From Afifellaceae bacterium (GTDB taxonomy: Bacteria > Pseudomonadota > Alphaproteobacteria > Rhizobiales > Afifellaceae), in contig JANQKG010000014.1 of NCBI GenBank assembly GCA_028281235.1, forward strand, positions 1 through 64,000: a stretch of 64,000 nt of DNA, written 5' to 3'. A model generated the notes under the pieces. The model saw only the letters and a list, made by a program, of their open reading frames with translations, did no database searches and was not told where the DNA came from. Every line of letters starts with the position of its first letter. Within the stretch, counting starts at the first letter, position 1. The translations under genes were made by a program, and so were the position numbers. Shown piece after piece: positions 8,134-21,172 of this stretch.

Positions 8134-8412
8134 CTAGCTCTGAATCGGCTCCAGGCTGCCCTGGTGGCCTTCAACGACCATGTCCACGCATGTGCCTGCG
8201 GGGACCATCTTGAACGACTGGCCGTCGAAATCGACCGTCGAGTGGCCCTTACAGGCGTGCGCGCCGGCCTTGCAGTCGTTCTCACCAGCCTTGGCGATGC
8301 CGTAGCACTTCTCCATCTCCGCAGCGGAGGCGGGAGCCTGAAATGCAACGCTGCTCAGCGCGGTTGCCATGGCACCGGCCAGTGCGACTGCCGTGATTTC
8401 TCGAGCTTTCAT
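8134..8412 (-). CDS. bufA: Bufferin-like DUF2282 precursor, first copy
   Basis: A 92-residue exported precursor and the first gene of the operon. The signal peptide is MKAREITAVALAGAMATAL... with cleavage near ASAAE. The core has four cysteines at C-x10-C-x6-C-x20-C (EKCYGIAKAGENDC, HAC, PAGTC), the classic DUF2282 pattern. It probably becomes a copper-buffering modified peptide in the periplasm after action by BufB/BufC. The ATG at 8412 has a strong GGAGGG five to six bases upstream; a TTG four codons earlier would place that site inside the gene. An 87-base gap separates it from the second precursor, which is longer than other gaps in the operon and could hold a processing or attenuation signal. 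Confidence 0.91.
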   Translation of the reverse strand: MKAREITAVALAGAMATALSSVAFQAPASAAEMEKCYGIAKAGENDCKAGAHACKGHSTVDFDGQSFKMVPAGTCVDMVVEGHQGSLEPIQS

Positions 8413-9116
8413 GTATCCCTCCAAATTGGTCGCCGACGGACAATTCCGATCCAGCGTAGGCGGGACAGTGCAGCAGGATGAAGAACAACGGAAATTACGT
8501 GTGCGCGAACATCGCCGCGCGAGGCCTCAAACGACTGTGAGCGCGGAGTGAGGGGCCCGCCCGTCGGCGTCGTGGGGGGCGACGAATACCTAACGGGCGG
8601 GCTTGGAAGCCGGCGCCACCTTGGTTCCGGCTTGCTGTAAGGTATGGAAGCGTTGCCGGCGTAAGGGAAATCAAAGCCTGGTGAAACGGGCGCCGCCCGC
8701 GCCGCCGGACGGCCCTAACCCGTTCGTTCACCATACGAAGCAGAGAGCGGCAAATCTCAGCGCTTCCATCGAAAAACCAACGCTGCAGTGTTGCGCTTCC
8801 CACCATCTGCAACCGCCAACGCGGCCTGTTTAGGCTTGCCGGCAGAGATGATTTTTGTCATTCTCACGGAAGGGACAGTGTTACTGTCCTTTTGCAATGG
8901 CCCGCCAGGCTGACCGCGGCGCCGCATTGAACTAAAATAGGTGCACCGAGGCCGCCCCCAGCGGTGGCGAACCGGTCGCCAGGTGGCGGGACGACCGCCG
9001 GTCGAATTGCTGTGAAGCCGGTCTAGATCGATCGAGCCGCACCAGGGCGTGCGACCCGGCCGGTCCAGGTGTCTCGGCGCACGAGTGACGGGAAATGGTG
9101 AGCCAGGGGCAATGCC
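8413..9116. other. 700-base gene-free region with hairpins between the buf operon and gltB
   Basis: Divergent promoter region for the buf operon (minus) and gltB (plus). I see no credible gene; frames of 76-105 codons lack family features. Structures visible: a 10-bp inverted repeat GCCCGCCCGT/ACGGGCGGGC (8555-8564 with 8593-8602) enclosing a GTCG/CGAC stem; a 7-bp pair AAGCCGG/CCGGCTT near 8607-8634; and the compact palindrome at 8873-8889. The spacing of several hairpins could mean an untranslated leader of gltB or a small RNA. Confidence 0.5.
8873..8893. promoter_or_regulatory. Compact palindrome with T tract upstream of gltB
   Basis: GGACAGT-GTT-ACTGTCC followed by TTTT on the plus strand, 220 bases before gltB. 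It has the form of a short intrinsic terminator (possible attenuator of a long gltB leader) but could equally be an operator for either divergent transcript. Confidence 0.45.
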
Positions 9117-13853
<4,737 letters not shown>

Positions 13854-13883
13854 AGCGAAGCCGGCGTTTGCGGATTGAGCCCA

Positions 13884-13911
13884 GTTGGCATATATCTTGT
13901 CATATGCCAAC
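13884..13911 (+). promoter_or_regulatory. Inverted-repeat operator before the first VapB-like gene
   Basis: A perfect inverted repeat GTTGGCATAT/ATATGCCAAC with an 8-base spacer lies 16 bases before the antitoxin ATG at 13928. Its AT-rich centre suits a promoter. Position and form fit autorepression by an AbrB-type antitoxin. Confidence 0.65.
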
Positions 13912-13927
13912 CAGAACGGAGAAGCGC

Positions 13928-14209
13928 ATGAATGCTCATGATCGACGCGCTGGCGAGGACAAGAAGATCGCCAGGCTTTTCCGCAACGGACGCAGCCAGG
14001 CCGTGCGTATCCCAAAGGAGTGGGAGTTCGCCGGCGAGGCTGTTGAGATGCGGCAGCTTCCCGACGGCAATCTGTTGCTCGTGCCGGCGGAGACGGCGGG
14101 GCTCGTTGAATATCTGCGGACTGCGGAGCCTTGGACCGGCGGCGGGTTCATTGAAACGGATGCCGACCTGCCGCCTTTGGGCGAGGTAAGGATATCCTCT
14201 GTCATATGA
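13928..14209 (+). CDS. VapB-type antitoxin (AbrB fold), without its own toxin
   Basis: A 93-residue protein with the swapped-hairpin AbrB/SpoVT DNA-binding fold of VapB antitoxins: IARLFRNGRSQAVRIPKEWEF at about 14-34, then AVEMRQLPDGNLLLVPAE. The acidic, flexible C-terminus (YLRTAEPWTGGGFIETDADLPPLGE) is the usual toxin-wrapping tail. The ATG at 13928 has ACGGAGA upstream; an ATG eight codons earlier sits inside the operator. No toxin gene follows directly; instead another antitoxin and then one PIN toxin follow. It may neutralise the shared toxin, be a cross-regulator, or be left over after loss of its own toxin. Confidence 0.8.
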   Translation: MNAHDRRAGEDKKIARLFRNGRSQAVRIPKEWEFAGEAVEMRQLPDGNLLLVPAETAGLVEYLRTAEPWTGGGFIETDADLPPLGEVRISSVI

Positions 14210-14212
14210 CAG
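14199..14212 (+). promoter_or_regulatory. Palindromic operator before vapB
   Basis: A perfect 14-base palindrome CTGTCATATGACAG overlaps the end of the upstream antitoxin gene and lies 10 bases before the GTG start of vapB. It shares the CATATG core with the operator at 13884-13911. The nearby AGGATATCCT (14189-14198) is a second palindrome. Probably bound by VapB/VapBC. Confidence 0.6.
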
Positions 14213-14222
14213 GAGTGCGCGC

Positions 14223-14489
14223 GTGCTGAACCGACCAGAACACAGGGCCAGAGTCTTCCAGAACGGCCGAAGTCGAGCCGTGAGGATTCCCAAGGCGCTC
14301 GATTTCGACGGCGACGAGGTGGTCTTCAGAAAGGAGCGCGACGGTAAGCTCTCGCTTGAGCCGGTGCCGCGAAGGCGATCTCCCAAAGACCTCATCGACT
14401 GGCTGAAATCGCAGCCTCCTCTCGATGAAGACTTTGCGGAGATTGAGGATTATCCGCCCGAGCCGGTCGATATCGACGTCCCCCAATGA
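14223..14489 (+). CDS. vapB: VapB antitoxin
   Basis: An 88-residue AbrB-type antitoxin. The DNA-binding half is ARVFQNGRSRAVRIPKALDF plus DEVVFRKERDGKLSLEPV; the C-terminal half (DLIDWLKSQPPLDEDFAEIEDYPPE) is acidic and should bind the VapC active site. The GTG start has AGGAG five bases upstream. The final bases overlap vapC by ATGA, the usual coupling that keeps antitoxin ahead of toxin. It is paralogous to the antitoxin gene just upstream (shared FxNGRSxAVRIPK). Confidence 0.9.
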   Translation: MLNRPEHRARVFQNGRSRAVRIPKALDFDGDEVVFRKERDGKLSLEPVPRRRSPKDLIDWLKSQPPLDEDFAEIEDYPPEPVDIDVPQ

Positions 14490-14887
14490 GGTACCTGCTC
14501 GATACCAACGTCATCTCCAACGTGATCAGGTATCCGCAGGGAGCAGCGGCAAAACGTGTGGAGCGACTGAAGGACGGCGAGCTGGGCACCAGCATCATTG
14601 TCAGCGCGGAGTTGAAGTTTGGATGCATCAAGCGGCGGTCAGAGAGGCTGGTTGAGTTGGTCGAGACATCCCTGGCGAGCTTTGAGGTTGCGTCTTGGGA
14701 CGCCCCTGCCGATGCGGTCTATGCGCGAATACGAGCGCATCTGGAAAGCAGGGGGAGCCTGATCGGCCAGAACGACATGCTGATCGCGGCGCATGCCATC
14801 GCACTCGGCACAACGCTCGTCACAGACAATGTGCGGGAGTTCTCGCGGGTGCCGGGACTGAAGATTGAGAACTGGTCGCATCAATAG
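14486..14887 (+). CDS. vapC: VapC toxin, PIN-domain ribonuclease
   Basis: A 133-residue PIN-domain protein. The acidic metal-binding residues are all present: D6 in YLLDTNVIS, E42 in VSAELKFG, D97 in IGQNDMLIAAHA and D114 in LVTDNVREF. So it looks catalytically intact. VapC enzymes are Mg-dependent RNases, many of which cut initiator tRNA or other tRNAs, inhibiting translation when VapB is degraded. It is co-translated with vapB and ends 24 bases before gltD. Part of an island between gltB and gltD. Confidence 0.92.
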   Translation: MRYLLDTNVISNVIRYPQGAAAKRVERLKDGELGTSIIVSAELKFGCIKRRSERLVELVETSLASFEVASWDAPADAVYARIRAHLESRGSLIGQNDMLIAAHAIALGTTLVTDNVREFSRVPGLKIENWSHQ

Positions 14888-14911
14888 CGGCCAGCACGGC
14901 GGGTAGATTGT

Positions 14912-16330
14912 ATGGGTAAGGTTACGGGTTTTCTGGAGATCGACCGCAACGACCGGCGCTATGAGCCGGCGTCCGATCGCGTGCGCCATTATCGTGAGTT
15001 CGTCATCCCGCTCGGCGATGAGGGCACGCGCAACCAGGCGGCGCGCTGCATGGATTGCGGCATTCCGTTCTGTCACACCGGCTGCCCGGTCAACAATCAG
15101 ATCCCCGACTGGAACGACCTCGTCTATTCCGGCGATTGGCGCGGTGCGCTGAAAAACCTGCACTCCACCAACAACTTTCCCGAAGTCACCGGACGCGTCT
15201 GCCCGGCGCCGTGCGAGGCGTCCTGCACGCTGAACCTCATCGAAGAGCCGGTGACGATCAAAACGATCGAGGCGGCGATCGCCGATCGCGGCTTCCAGGA
15301 AGGCTGGGTCGTTCCGGAGCGCACGGCGACGAAGACCGGCAAGCGCATCGCCATCATCGGCTCCGGCCCGGCCGGCATGGCCTGCGCGCAGCAGCTCGCG
15401 CGCGCCGGCCATGACGTGCATGTCTACGAGAAGCACGCCAAGGCCGGCGGTCTGCTGCGCTACGGCATTCCCGACTTCAAGATGGAGAAGGAGATCGTCG
15501 ACCTTCGCGTGGCGCAGATGGAGGCGGAGGGCGTCACCTTCCATTACAATGCGCATGTCGGCATCGACATGCCGGCGAAGGCGCTGCTCGACGAATACGA
15601 CGCGCTCATTCTGTCGGGCGGCGCGGAGAAGCCGCGCGACCTGCCGATCGAAGGCCGCGATCTGCGCGGCGTCCACTTCGCCATGGATTTCCTGCCGCAG
15701 CAGAACAGACGCGTCTCAGGCGAGCCGCAGAGCGGTGCCGACCCGATCCTCGCCGACGGCAAATATGTGGTGGTGATCGGCGGCGGCGATACCGGCTCCG
15801 ACTGCATCGGCACGTCGTTCCGCCAGGGCGCGGTCGCCGTCACCCAGCTTGAGATCATGCCCATGCCGCCGGAGCAGGAAGACAAGCTGATGACCTGGCC
15901 GAACTGGCCTTTGAAGCTGCGCACGTCTTCAAGCCAGGAGGAAGGCGCCGAACGCGAGTTCTCCGTCGTGACCACCCACTTCTCCGGTCGCGACGGCCGC
16001 GTGAAGCGCCTCCATTGTGCGCGCGCCGACGAGAGCTTCAAACCGGTGCCCGGCACGGAGTTTGAGTTGAAGGCCGATTTGGTGCTCCTCGCCATGGGAT
16101 TCGTGTCGCCCGTGCAGGAGGGGATGATCGAGGAGCTCGGCCTGGAACTTGACCGGCGCGGCAACATCCTGGCCAACGAGGACGATTACCAGACCTCCAA
16201 CCCGAAGGTCTTCACCGCCGGCGACATGCGCCGCGGCCAGTCACTGGTCGTGTGGGCGATCCGCGAGGGGCGCCAGGCCGCGCATTCCGTCGACAAGCAT
16301 CTGATGGGCGAAACGACGCTGCCGCGCTGA
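14912..16330 (+). CDS. gltD: Glutamate synthase (NADPH) small subunit
   Basis: A 472-residue GOGAT beta subunit. It carries an N-terminal 4Fe-4S domain with [19 protein letters not shown] and [12 protein letters not shown], the FAD-binding [18 protein letters not shown] near residue 148, and the NADPH-binding [13 protein letters not shown] near residue 290. A closing FAD motif is [21 protein letters not shown]. It passes electrons from NADPH to the large subunit. Length is normal. The ribosome site is weak (GGCGGGTAG). Because vapC ends 24 bases upstream, gltD may depend on read-through from gltB, from the vap promoters, or both. Confidence 0.96.
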   Translation: MGKVTGFLEIDRNDRRYEPASDRVRHYREFVIPLGDEGTRNQAARCMDCGIPFCHTGCPVNNQIPDWNDLVYSGDWRGALKNLHSTNNFPEVTGRVCPAPCEASCTLNLIEEPVTIKTIEAAIADRGFQEGWVVPERTATKTGKRIAIIGSGPAGMACAQQLARAGHDVHVYEKHAKAGGLLRYGIPDFKMEKEIVDLRVAQMEAEGVTFHYNAHVGIDMPAKALLDEYDALILSGGAEKPRDLPIEGRDLRGVHFAMDFLPQQNRRVSGEPQSGADPILADGKYVVVIGGGDTGSDCIGTSFRQGAVAVTQLEIMPMPPEQEDKLMTWPNWPLKLRTSSSQEEGAEREFSVVTTHFSGRDGRVKRLHCARADESFKPVPGTEFELKADLVLLAMGFVSPVQEGMIEELGLELDRRGNILANEDDYQTSNPKVFTAGDMRRGQSLVVWAIREGRQAAHSVDKHLMGETTLPR

Positions 16331-16351
16331 GTGCGTGACGGCCACCGTCTG

Positions 16352-16488
16352 CCCTCTCCCCTGGTGGGAGAGGGTGGCCCTTCGCGTCAGCGAAGGGTCG
16401 GGAGAGGGGGGAGCGTCGCAGCGTTGGCACCCTCACCCGGCCGCTTAAGCGGCCGACCTCTCCCCAACGGGGAGAGGAAAGTGCGTGG
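16352..16488. repeat. Palindrome-rich intergenic repeat between gltD and the SGNH hydrolase gene
   Basis: Convergent gene ends flank several hairpins: CCCTCTCCC/GGGAGAGGG (16352-16374), CCCTTCGC/GCGAAGGG (16378-16397), CCGGCCGCTTAAGCGGCCG (about 16437-16455) and CTCTCCCC/GGGGAGAG (16458-16476). The CCTCTCCCC motif recurs in both orientations. It is likely a dispersed repeat that also serves as a two-way terminator. Confidence 0.65.
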
Positions 16489-16553
16489 AGTGCCGCTCTG
16501 CAATACCGCTTGCGTGCCTTTTTCGCTGAGCGAGGCCGGAACGGGTTTTCATC

Positions 16554-17822
16554 TCACTGAGCGGCAGGTGACGCGGACGTCGTAGTCGCCTGGGCCGGCG
16601 CGGTCGTGGCGGCGGCCGGCTGCGGTGTCGGCACTGTGACCGGCGGCGGCCATTTGTAGAAGTCGATCCGCCCCGCCGGCGGCGCTTCCTCTCCCGCAAG
16701 CCGTTTGGCGATCGCGTCCGCCGCGCCGAGACCCTCGCCCTCCTCCGGCTCTTGTGTCGCGCCGGTGGCAAGCGAGTCGCCGCCCGCGGCCGCAAGCGCA
16801 TCGAGCGGCACCATCGGACCGATCTGCGGACCCTCTTCGCCGGGCTCAAGCGCCGCGGCATCGGCGGCGGCAAGCTGCGGTGCAATACCGCCAAAAATCT
16901 CATCCAGCCGCTGCTCGACAAAGAACGCCAGCTTGCGTTGCCCGGCGCGTGTAAAATTTAGCCCGTCGCTGGCGCGCAATTGCACCGACTGTCCGCGATA
17001 GTCCGGCCCGACGGAGACATATTTGCCTTCCGCGTTGGCAAAGCCGTTCCATGTCTCGATGAAGGGCAGCCCCTTCGCCTCGATCTGCTCGCGCACGATG
17101 CCGTTGAAGGTGCTGTAGTCGCGCGACATGGTGCTCGATTGGACCGGCACGAGGCCCACCCAAAGCGCCGGCTTGGCCGTCGCCCCGATCGCATCGACGA
17201 GCGCATTCACGCGGCCCGCATAGGCTGTGCGCCATCCGTCGGTGCCCAGCGCATACGGCCCCGTCGGCGTGTCGATGCCCTGCCGGTCGTTGCCGCCGAC
17301 CAGGACGAGGATCGCGTCAGGATTCTGCTCCTCCACTATGCCGGGGAGCTTCGCCGGCCAGTCGTAATAATCGTTGCGCACCAGGCCGGACGAGCCGCTC
17401 GTCGCGTCGATCACCAGCGCATTGGGGTTTTCGCGATAGGCCGCCGAAAGTCCCTTGGCGAGCGCGGTGGCCAAAAAGTCGCCGACGACCAGCACGCGTT
17501 TTGCATCTTCCGCTTTCTCAACCGCGGCGATCGCCTGCGGCCTGGGAGCAGCCGAGCGGCCTCGCCGCTGGGGGCGCACCGTGCGTTCCCGAGGCTGAAG
17601 ACGCTCCAGGATGGGCGCCGATTCCCGTTGGATCTCCCGCGGCCGGAACAGCCGACGGAAAAAATTGCGGACGCGGCGATTGTCCTGCGCGACCACGATC
17701 TCAGCCGGCGACGCCGACGGCGATGATTGCCCCGTCGACTGCGCTTCAGCCAGGGAAACCGCCACCTCGCTGGCAAGCAGCGCGCAAAGGCAAAGACAGA
17801 TCGCTTTTCCGGCCCGCTTCAT
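16554..17822 (-). CDS. Periplasmic SGNH/GDSL-type hydrolase (DUF459-like)
   Basis: A 422-residue exported protein. The signal peptide is MKRAGKAICLCLCALLASEVAVS.... A basic linker (RRVRNFFRRLFRPRE) follows. The SGNH fold starts with VLVVGDFLATALAKGL, where the usual G-D-S nucleophile motif reads G-D-F, then VRNDYYDWPAK, VLVGGNDRQG (block III Gly-x-Asn) and SDGLNFTRAGQRKLA (block V Asp-x-x-His replaced by D-G-L-N). Loss of the Ser and His equivalents suggests a non-catalytic or altered member, as in many DUF459 proteins. The C-terminus is Pro/Ala-rich. It lies upstream of no partner on this strand except the acyltransferase, which also concerns the envelope. Start 17822 has GAAGGA upstream. 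Confidence 0.75.
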   Translation of the reverse strand: MKRAGKAICLCLCALLASEVAVSLAEAQSTGQSSPSASPAEIVVAQDNRRVRNFFRRLFRPREIQRESAPILERLQPRERTVRPQRRGRSAAPRPQAIAAVEKAEDAKRVLVVGDFLATALAKGLSAAYRENPNALVIDATSGSSGLVRNDYYDWPAKLPGIVEEQNPDAILVLVGGNDRQGIDTPTGPYALGTDGWRTAYAGRVNALVDAIGATAKPALWVGLVPVQSSTMSRDYSTFNGIVREQIEAKGLPFIETWNGFANAEGKYVSVGPDYRGQSVQLRASDGLNFTRAGQRKLAFFVEQRLDEIFGGIAPQLAAADAAALEPGEEGPQIGPMVPLDALAAAGGDSLATGATQEPEEGEGLGAADAIAKRLAGEEAPPAGRIDFYKWPPPVTVPTPQPAAATTAPAQATTTSASPAAQ

Positions 17823-17936
17823 CTGTACCGATCCTTCGTGCACGGCTCATGATGCGCCGTCCGCCATAATAGCCGGCTTTGGCCAAACAATGTCACAATT
17901 CACGGAAGCTTGCGACGAGCCGCTGGAGGCCCCTGC

Positions 17937-19043
17937 TCAGCCGGAGCTCGGGCGGGCCGCCACCGCGCGCAGCGCAGAGGGAACGAGACCGGCCAGCCGG
18001 AACGGCGCCCGCCCCTGGAGAATCGGCTGCTCGATGAAGTGGAACGACAGCGCCGTAACGGCGAGGCTCAAGGGCACGCTCACCGCAAAGACCAATCCCC
18101 AATGATAGCCGTGCAGCAAGTAGGTCAGCGGATGATGAAAGAGATAGAGGCCGTATGAGATGCGTCCGATATAGACGATCGCCGCGCCTGAAAGGACGCG
18201 CGTCAGAATTGTCGCGCTGCCGCTGCGATGGCGCTCCACGATCGTCAGAATGACAGCCAGCGACACCGCCTCGATGATGGCGATGCCGAGCGTTGCCCAG
18301 CCGCCGGTGGTCTCGTCGCCGCCATAGGCGTGGATCGCCAGAACCGAGATGGTGCAGGCCGCGGCAATAAGGACGAAAGCCCAAAGCTGCCGCCCGCGCC
18401 CTGTCGTGCCGACCTTGAACATCACAGCCAGAAGCGAGCCGAGGATCAGCGCCGACATGCGCGTGTCGAAACGAAAATACGCCGCCGCCCATCCGTGCAT
18501 GTCGACGCTGACGCAGCGCCAGAGCGTCGCCGCAAGGTAGGCCGCCGCAAGCACGGTGATCCAATGCTTGAGCGGCACAAAACGCGCCATGGCGAGCAGC
18601 ACGAACGGCCAGATGAGATAGTAATGCTCTTCGACCGCCAGTGACCAAGTGTGAACCAGCGGGTTGTGGCCGATCCAGAAGGCGCGCGCATAATCCATCA
18701 GGTAGAAGAAGCTCAGCGCCGACAGTCCGACATGCTCAGCCACGCTCCACTCCGTCCAGATGAACGGCGCAAGCAAGATGTAGAGGAGCGTCAGCACCAG
18801 CAGCGCCGGCGTCAGCCGTCTGATGCGACGCATGAAGAAGCGCGGCAGCGCAATCGAACCGGTCCGATCGATCTCGTTGATCAGGATCGACGTGATCAGA
18901 TAGCCCGACAGGACAAAGAAGACGTCAACCCCGATCCCCCCAAGCGAGAAGCCCGGGACGCGGATATGCGACGCAAACACGGCAAGCACGGCAACACCGC
19001 GCAAACCGTCCAGGGCTGGAATGCGTTGAGAGCGGTCGGTCAT
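17937..19043 (-). CDS. Membrane acyltransferase, OafA/YrhL family
   Basis: A 368-residue acyltransferase-3 protein with about ten membrane helices. It begins with RIPALDGLRGVAVLAVFASH (the family R-x-x-x-L-D-G-L-R-G and catalytic-type His), GGIGVDVFFVLSGYLITS, FFMRRIRRLTPAL, HTWSLAVEEHYYLIWPF and, near the end, ISYGLYLFHHPLTY. Such enzymes O-acetylate or acylate LPS, exopolysaccharide or peptidoglycan sugars at the inner membrane. Neighbouring galE, galU and the SGNH-type gene support a surface-glycan role. The exact substrate cannot be read from the sequence. Confidence 0.88.
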   Translation of the reverse strand: MTDRSQRIPALDGLRGVAVLAVFASHIRVPGFSLGGIGVDVFFVLSGYLITSILINEIDRTGSIALPRFFMRRIRRLTPALLVLTLLYILLAPFIWTEWSVAEHVGLSALSFFYLMDYARAFWIGHNPLVHTWSLAVEEHYYLIWPFVLLAMARFVPLKHWITVLAAAYLAATLWRCVSVDMHGWAAAYFRFDTRMSALILGSLLAVMFKVGTTGRGRQLWAFVLIAAACTISVLAIHAYGGDETTGGWATLGIAIIEAVSLAVILTIVERHRSGSATILTRVLSGAAIVYIGRISYGLYLFHHPLTYLLHGYHWGLVFAVSVPLSLAVTALSFHFIEQPILQGRAPFRLAGLVPSALRAVAARPSSG

Positions 19044-19145
19044 GGATGCGCATGACCTTGACTTGAGAGGCTTAAAGTTCTTTTGCCGTAAGGCCCGACA
19101 CCCCGGAACAAGCCGGGAACCACGAAGACCGGTACCGCCTGGAGG

Positions 19146-20147
19146 TCAGGCCGCTTCGCGCTTCTTCAGGAGCGTGTTTTCCCAGGCGAGCGCGTGCTGA
19201 ACGATAACGTCGATGTCGTCGTAGCGCGGCGTCCAGCGGAGCGTCTCGCGAATGCGATCGGCCGCCGCCACCATCATGGCCACATCCCCGGCGCGGCGGC
19301 TGCGCGGACGGATATCCAGGACGCGACCGGAAACTCGTTGCACCGCGTCCAGCAGCTCCAGCACCGAATAGCCGCGCCCATAGCCGCAATTGAGGACCAG
19401 ATCCTCGCCGCCGCCGCGCAGATGATCGATCGCCTGGCTGTGCGCGCGGACAAGGTCTGCCACATGGATATAGTCGCGGATGCCGGTGCCGTCCGGGGTG
19501 TCGTAATCGGTGCCGAAGACCGCGACGTGGTCGCGCTGTCCGGTGGCGACCTCGATCGCCACTTTCAGAAGGTGCGTGGCGCCGCGTGTCGATTGCCCGG
19601 TGCGCCCCTTGGGGTCGGCACCGGCCACGTTGAAATAACGCAGCACGACCGTGCGAAGACCATAGGCAAGCGAAGCATCGGCGAGCATGCGCTCCGTCAT
19701 GGCCTTTGAGGCGCCGTACGGCGAAAGCGGGTTGAGCGGCGCGTCCTCAAAAACCGGCAGCGTCGCCGGCGTGCCATAGACGGCCGACGTTGAGGAGAAG
19801 ACGAAGTTGGCCACGTCATTGGCGATTGCGGCGGCAATCAGCTCGCGCGACTTCACCGTGTTGTTGAGATAATAGCCGAGTGGGTCGGCAACGGATTCCG
19901 GCACCACGATGGAGCCGGCAAAATGCAGCACCGTCTCCACCTTCCGGCTCCTCATGATCCGGTCAAGCAGAACCCGGTCGCCGACATCGCCGATGATCAG
20001 CTCCGCGCCCGGCGCCATCGCCCACTCAAAGCCTGTAGAGAGATCGTCCAGCACAACGACCCGCTCGCCTCGGTCGACGAGGTCGTGGGTCATCTGGCTG
20101 CCGATATAGCCGCCCCCGCCGGTTACCAATACGCTCATTCTACGCAT
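19146..20147 (-). CDS. galE: UDP-glucose 4-epimerase
   Basis: A 333-residue short-chain dehydrogenase/reductase that interconverts UDP-glucose and UDP-galactose with bound NAD. It shows the glycine-rich VTGGGGYIGSQMTHDL, DDLSTGFEWA, SSTSAVYGTP, the catalytic pair Y-x-x-x-K in SPYGASKAM, and RYFNVAGAD. Length is normal. Two starts are possible, ATG 20147 (with GCGGGGCG just upstream) and ATG 20138 (MSVLVTGG, nearer the family start). It is divergent from galU, its pathway neighbour, across an 83-base gap that must hold both promoters. Confidence 0.93.
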   Translation of the reverse strand: MRRMSVLVTGGGGYIGSQMTHDLVDRGERVVVLDDLSTGFEWAMAPGAELIIGDVGDRVLLDRIMRSRKVETVLHFAGSIVVPESVADPLGYYLNNTVKSRELIAAAIANDVANFVFSSTSAVYGTPATLPVFEDAPLNPLSPYGASKAMTERMLADASLAYGLRTVVLRYFNVAGADPKGRTGQSTRGATHLLKVAIEVATGQRDHVAVFGTDYDTPDGTGIRDYIHVADLVRAHSQAIDHLRGGGEDLVLNCGYGRGYSVLELLDAVQRVSGRVLDIRPRSRRAGDVAMMVAAADRIRETLRWTPRYDDIDVIVQHALAWENTLLKKREAA

Positions 20148-20230
20148 ACGCCCCGCATCTTCGGCCTCTAGGCGGGCCGATCAAAACACAGTAAGGGATT
20201 GGAAAGGATGGGCAATCAAAAGCACCGGGC

Positions 20231-21109
20231 GTGGTGAATCCTCTTCGAAAAGCCGTTTTCCCCGTTGCCGGCCTCGGCACGCGCTTCCTTCCCGCCACCA
20301 AGGCGGTGCCGAAGGAGATGCTGACGATCGTCGACCGGCCGGCTCTGCACTACGTGCTCGACGAAGCGCGCGAAGCAGGCATTGAGCACTTCGTCTTCAT
20401 CACCGGCCGCAACAAGGCCGTGATTGAGGACCATTTCGACATCGCCTACGAGCTGGAGACAACGCTCGAAGCGCGCGGCAAGACTACCGAATTGGAGCAG
20501 CTGCGGCAGGAGCTGCCGAAAGCCGGCACGACCAGCTTCACGCGCCAGCAGGCACCGCTTGGCCTCGGCCACGCCGTGTGGTGCGCGCGCGACATTATCG
20601 GGCGCGAGCCCTTCGCCCTGCTGCTTCCCGATATGCTGACCACGCCAGGCTGCCTGCCGCAGATGATCGCCGCCTACGAGAAGCACGGCGGCAACGTCAT
20701 CGCGGTGGAGGAATGCCCGTGGGATCAGGTCAGCCGTTATGGGGTCGTCGGCGTTGGCGAGGAAGACGATGTCGGCTTCCGCATTACGGGAATGGTGGAG
20801 AAGCCGAAACGCGAGGACGCACCGTCCAATCTCTACGTTTCCGGCCGTTACATCCTGCAGCCTGAAATCTTTGACCTGCTGGACAACCAGGAGCCGGGCG
20901 CCGGCGGCGAGATCCAAGTGACCGACGCCATGCAGCGGCTTGCTGAGACGCAGCGCTTCACCGGTTTCCGCTACAACGGCCGCACCTTTGACACCGGCAC
21001 GAAGACGGGCTTTTTGATGGCCAATCTCGCCTATGCCCTGGCACGCCCGGACATCGCGCCGGAACTCCGCGCCGAGCTGACGACGCTCCTGGGCGACGAG
21101 GGTTCCTAG
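20231..21109 (+). CDS. galU: UTP-glucose-1-phosphate uridylyltransferase
   Basis: A 292-residue nucleotidyltransferase that makes UDP-glucose from UTP and glucose-1-phosphate. Motifs: [20 protein letters not shown] with KEML (nucleotide binding), [37 protein letters not shown] (metal/base contact), [15 protein letters not shown] (active-site Lys) and the GYR-like [18 protein letters not shown]. The start is GTG 20231 or the adjacent GTG 20234. UDP-glucose feeds galE and surface polysaccharide genes around it. Confidence 0.94.
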   Translation: MVNPLRKAVFPVAGLGTRFLPATKAVPKEMLTIVDRPALHYVLDEAREAGIEHFVFITGRNKAVIEDHFDIAYELETTLEARGKTTELEQLRQELPKAGTTSFTRQQAPLGLGHAVWCARDIIGREPFALLLPDMLTTPGCLPQMIAAYEKHGGNVIAVEECPWDQVSRYGVVGVGEEDDVGFRITGMVEKPKREDAPSNLYVSGRYILQPEIFDLLDNQEPGAGGEIQVTDAMQRLAETQRFTGFRYNGRTFDTGTKTGFLMANLAYALARPDIAPELRAELTTLLGDEGS

Positions 21110-21153
21110 CCGACTACGAACACCATTCGACCCTCCCTCAAGGGGAAGGTTAA

Positions 21154-21172
21154 GCTAGCCGCGGAGGCTAGC
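21154..21172. terminator. Hairpin between convergent galU and the beta-barrel gene
   Basis: GCTAGCC-GCGGA-GGCTAGC, a perfect 7-bp stem in the 58-base gap; its right arm contains the TAG stop of the minus-strand gene. No T tract on either side, so termination is only likely, not sure. Confidence 0.45.

Noticed and set aside
8413-8510. Search for an ECF-sigma promoter of the bufferin operon
   Set aside because: Bufferin genes in Caulobacter are under an ECF sigma factor, but I could not match a confident -35/-10 pair here.
8495-8812. 105-codon minus-strand frame between the buf operon and gltB
   Set aside because: No ribosome site, no conserved motif, and it runs through strong inverted repeats.
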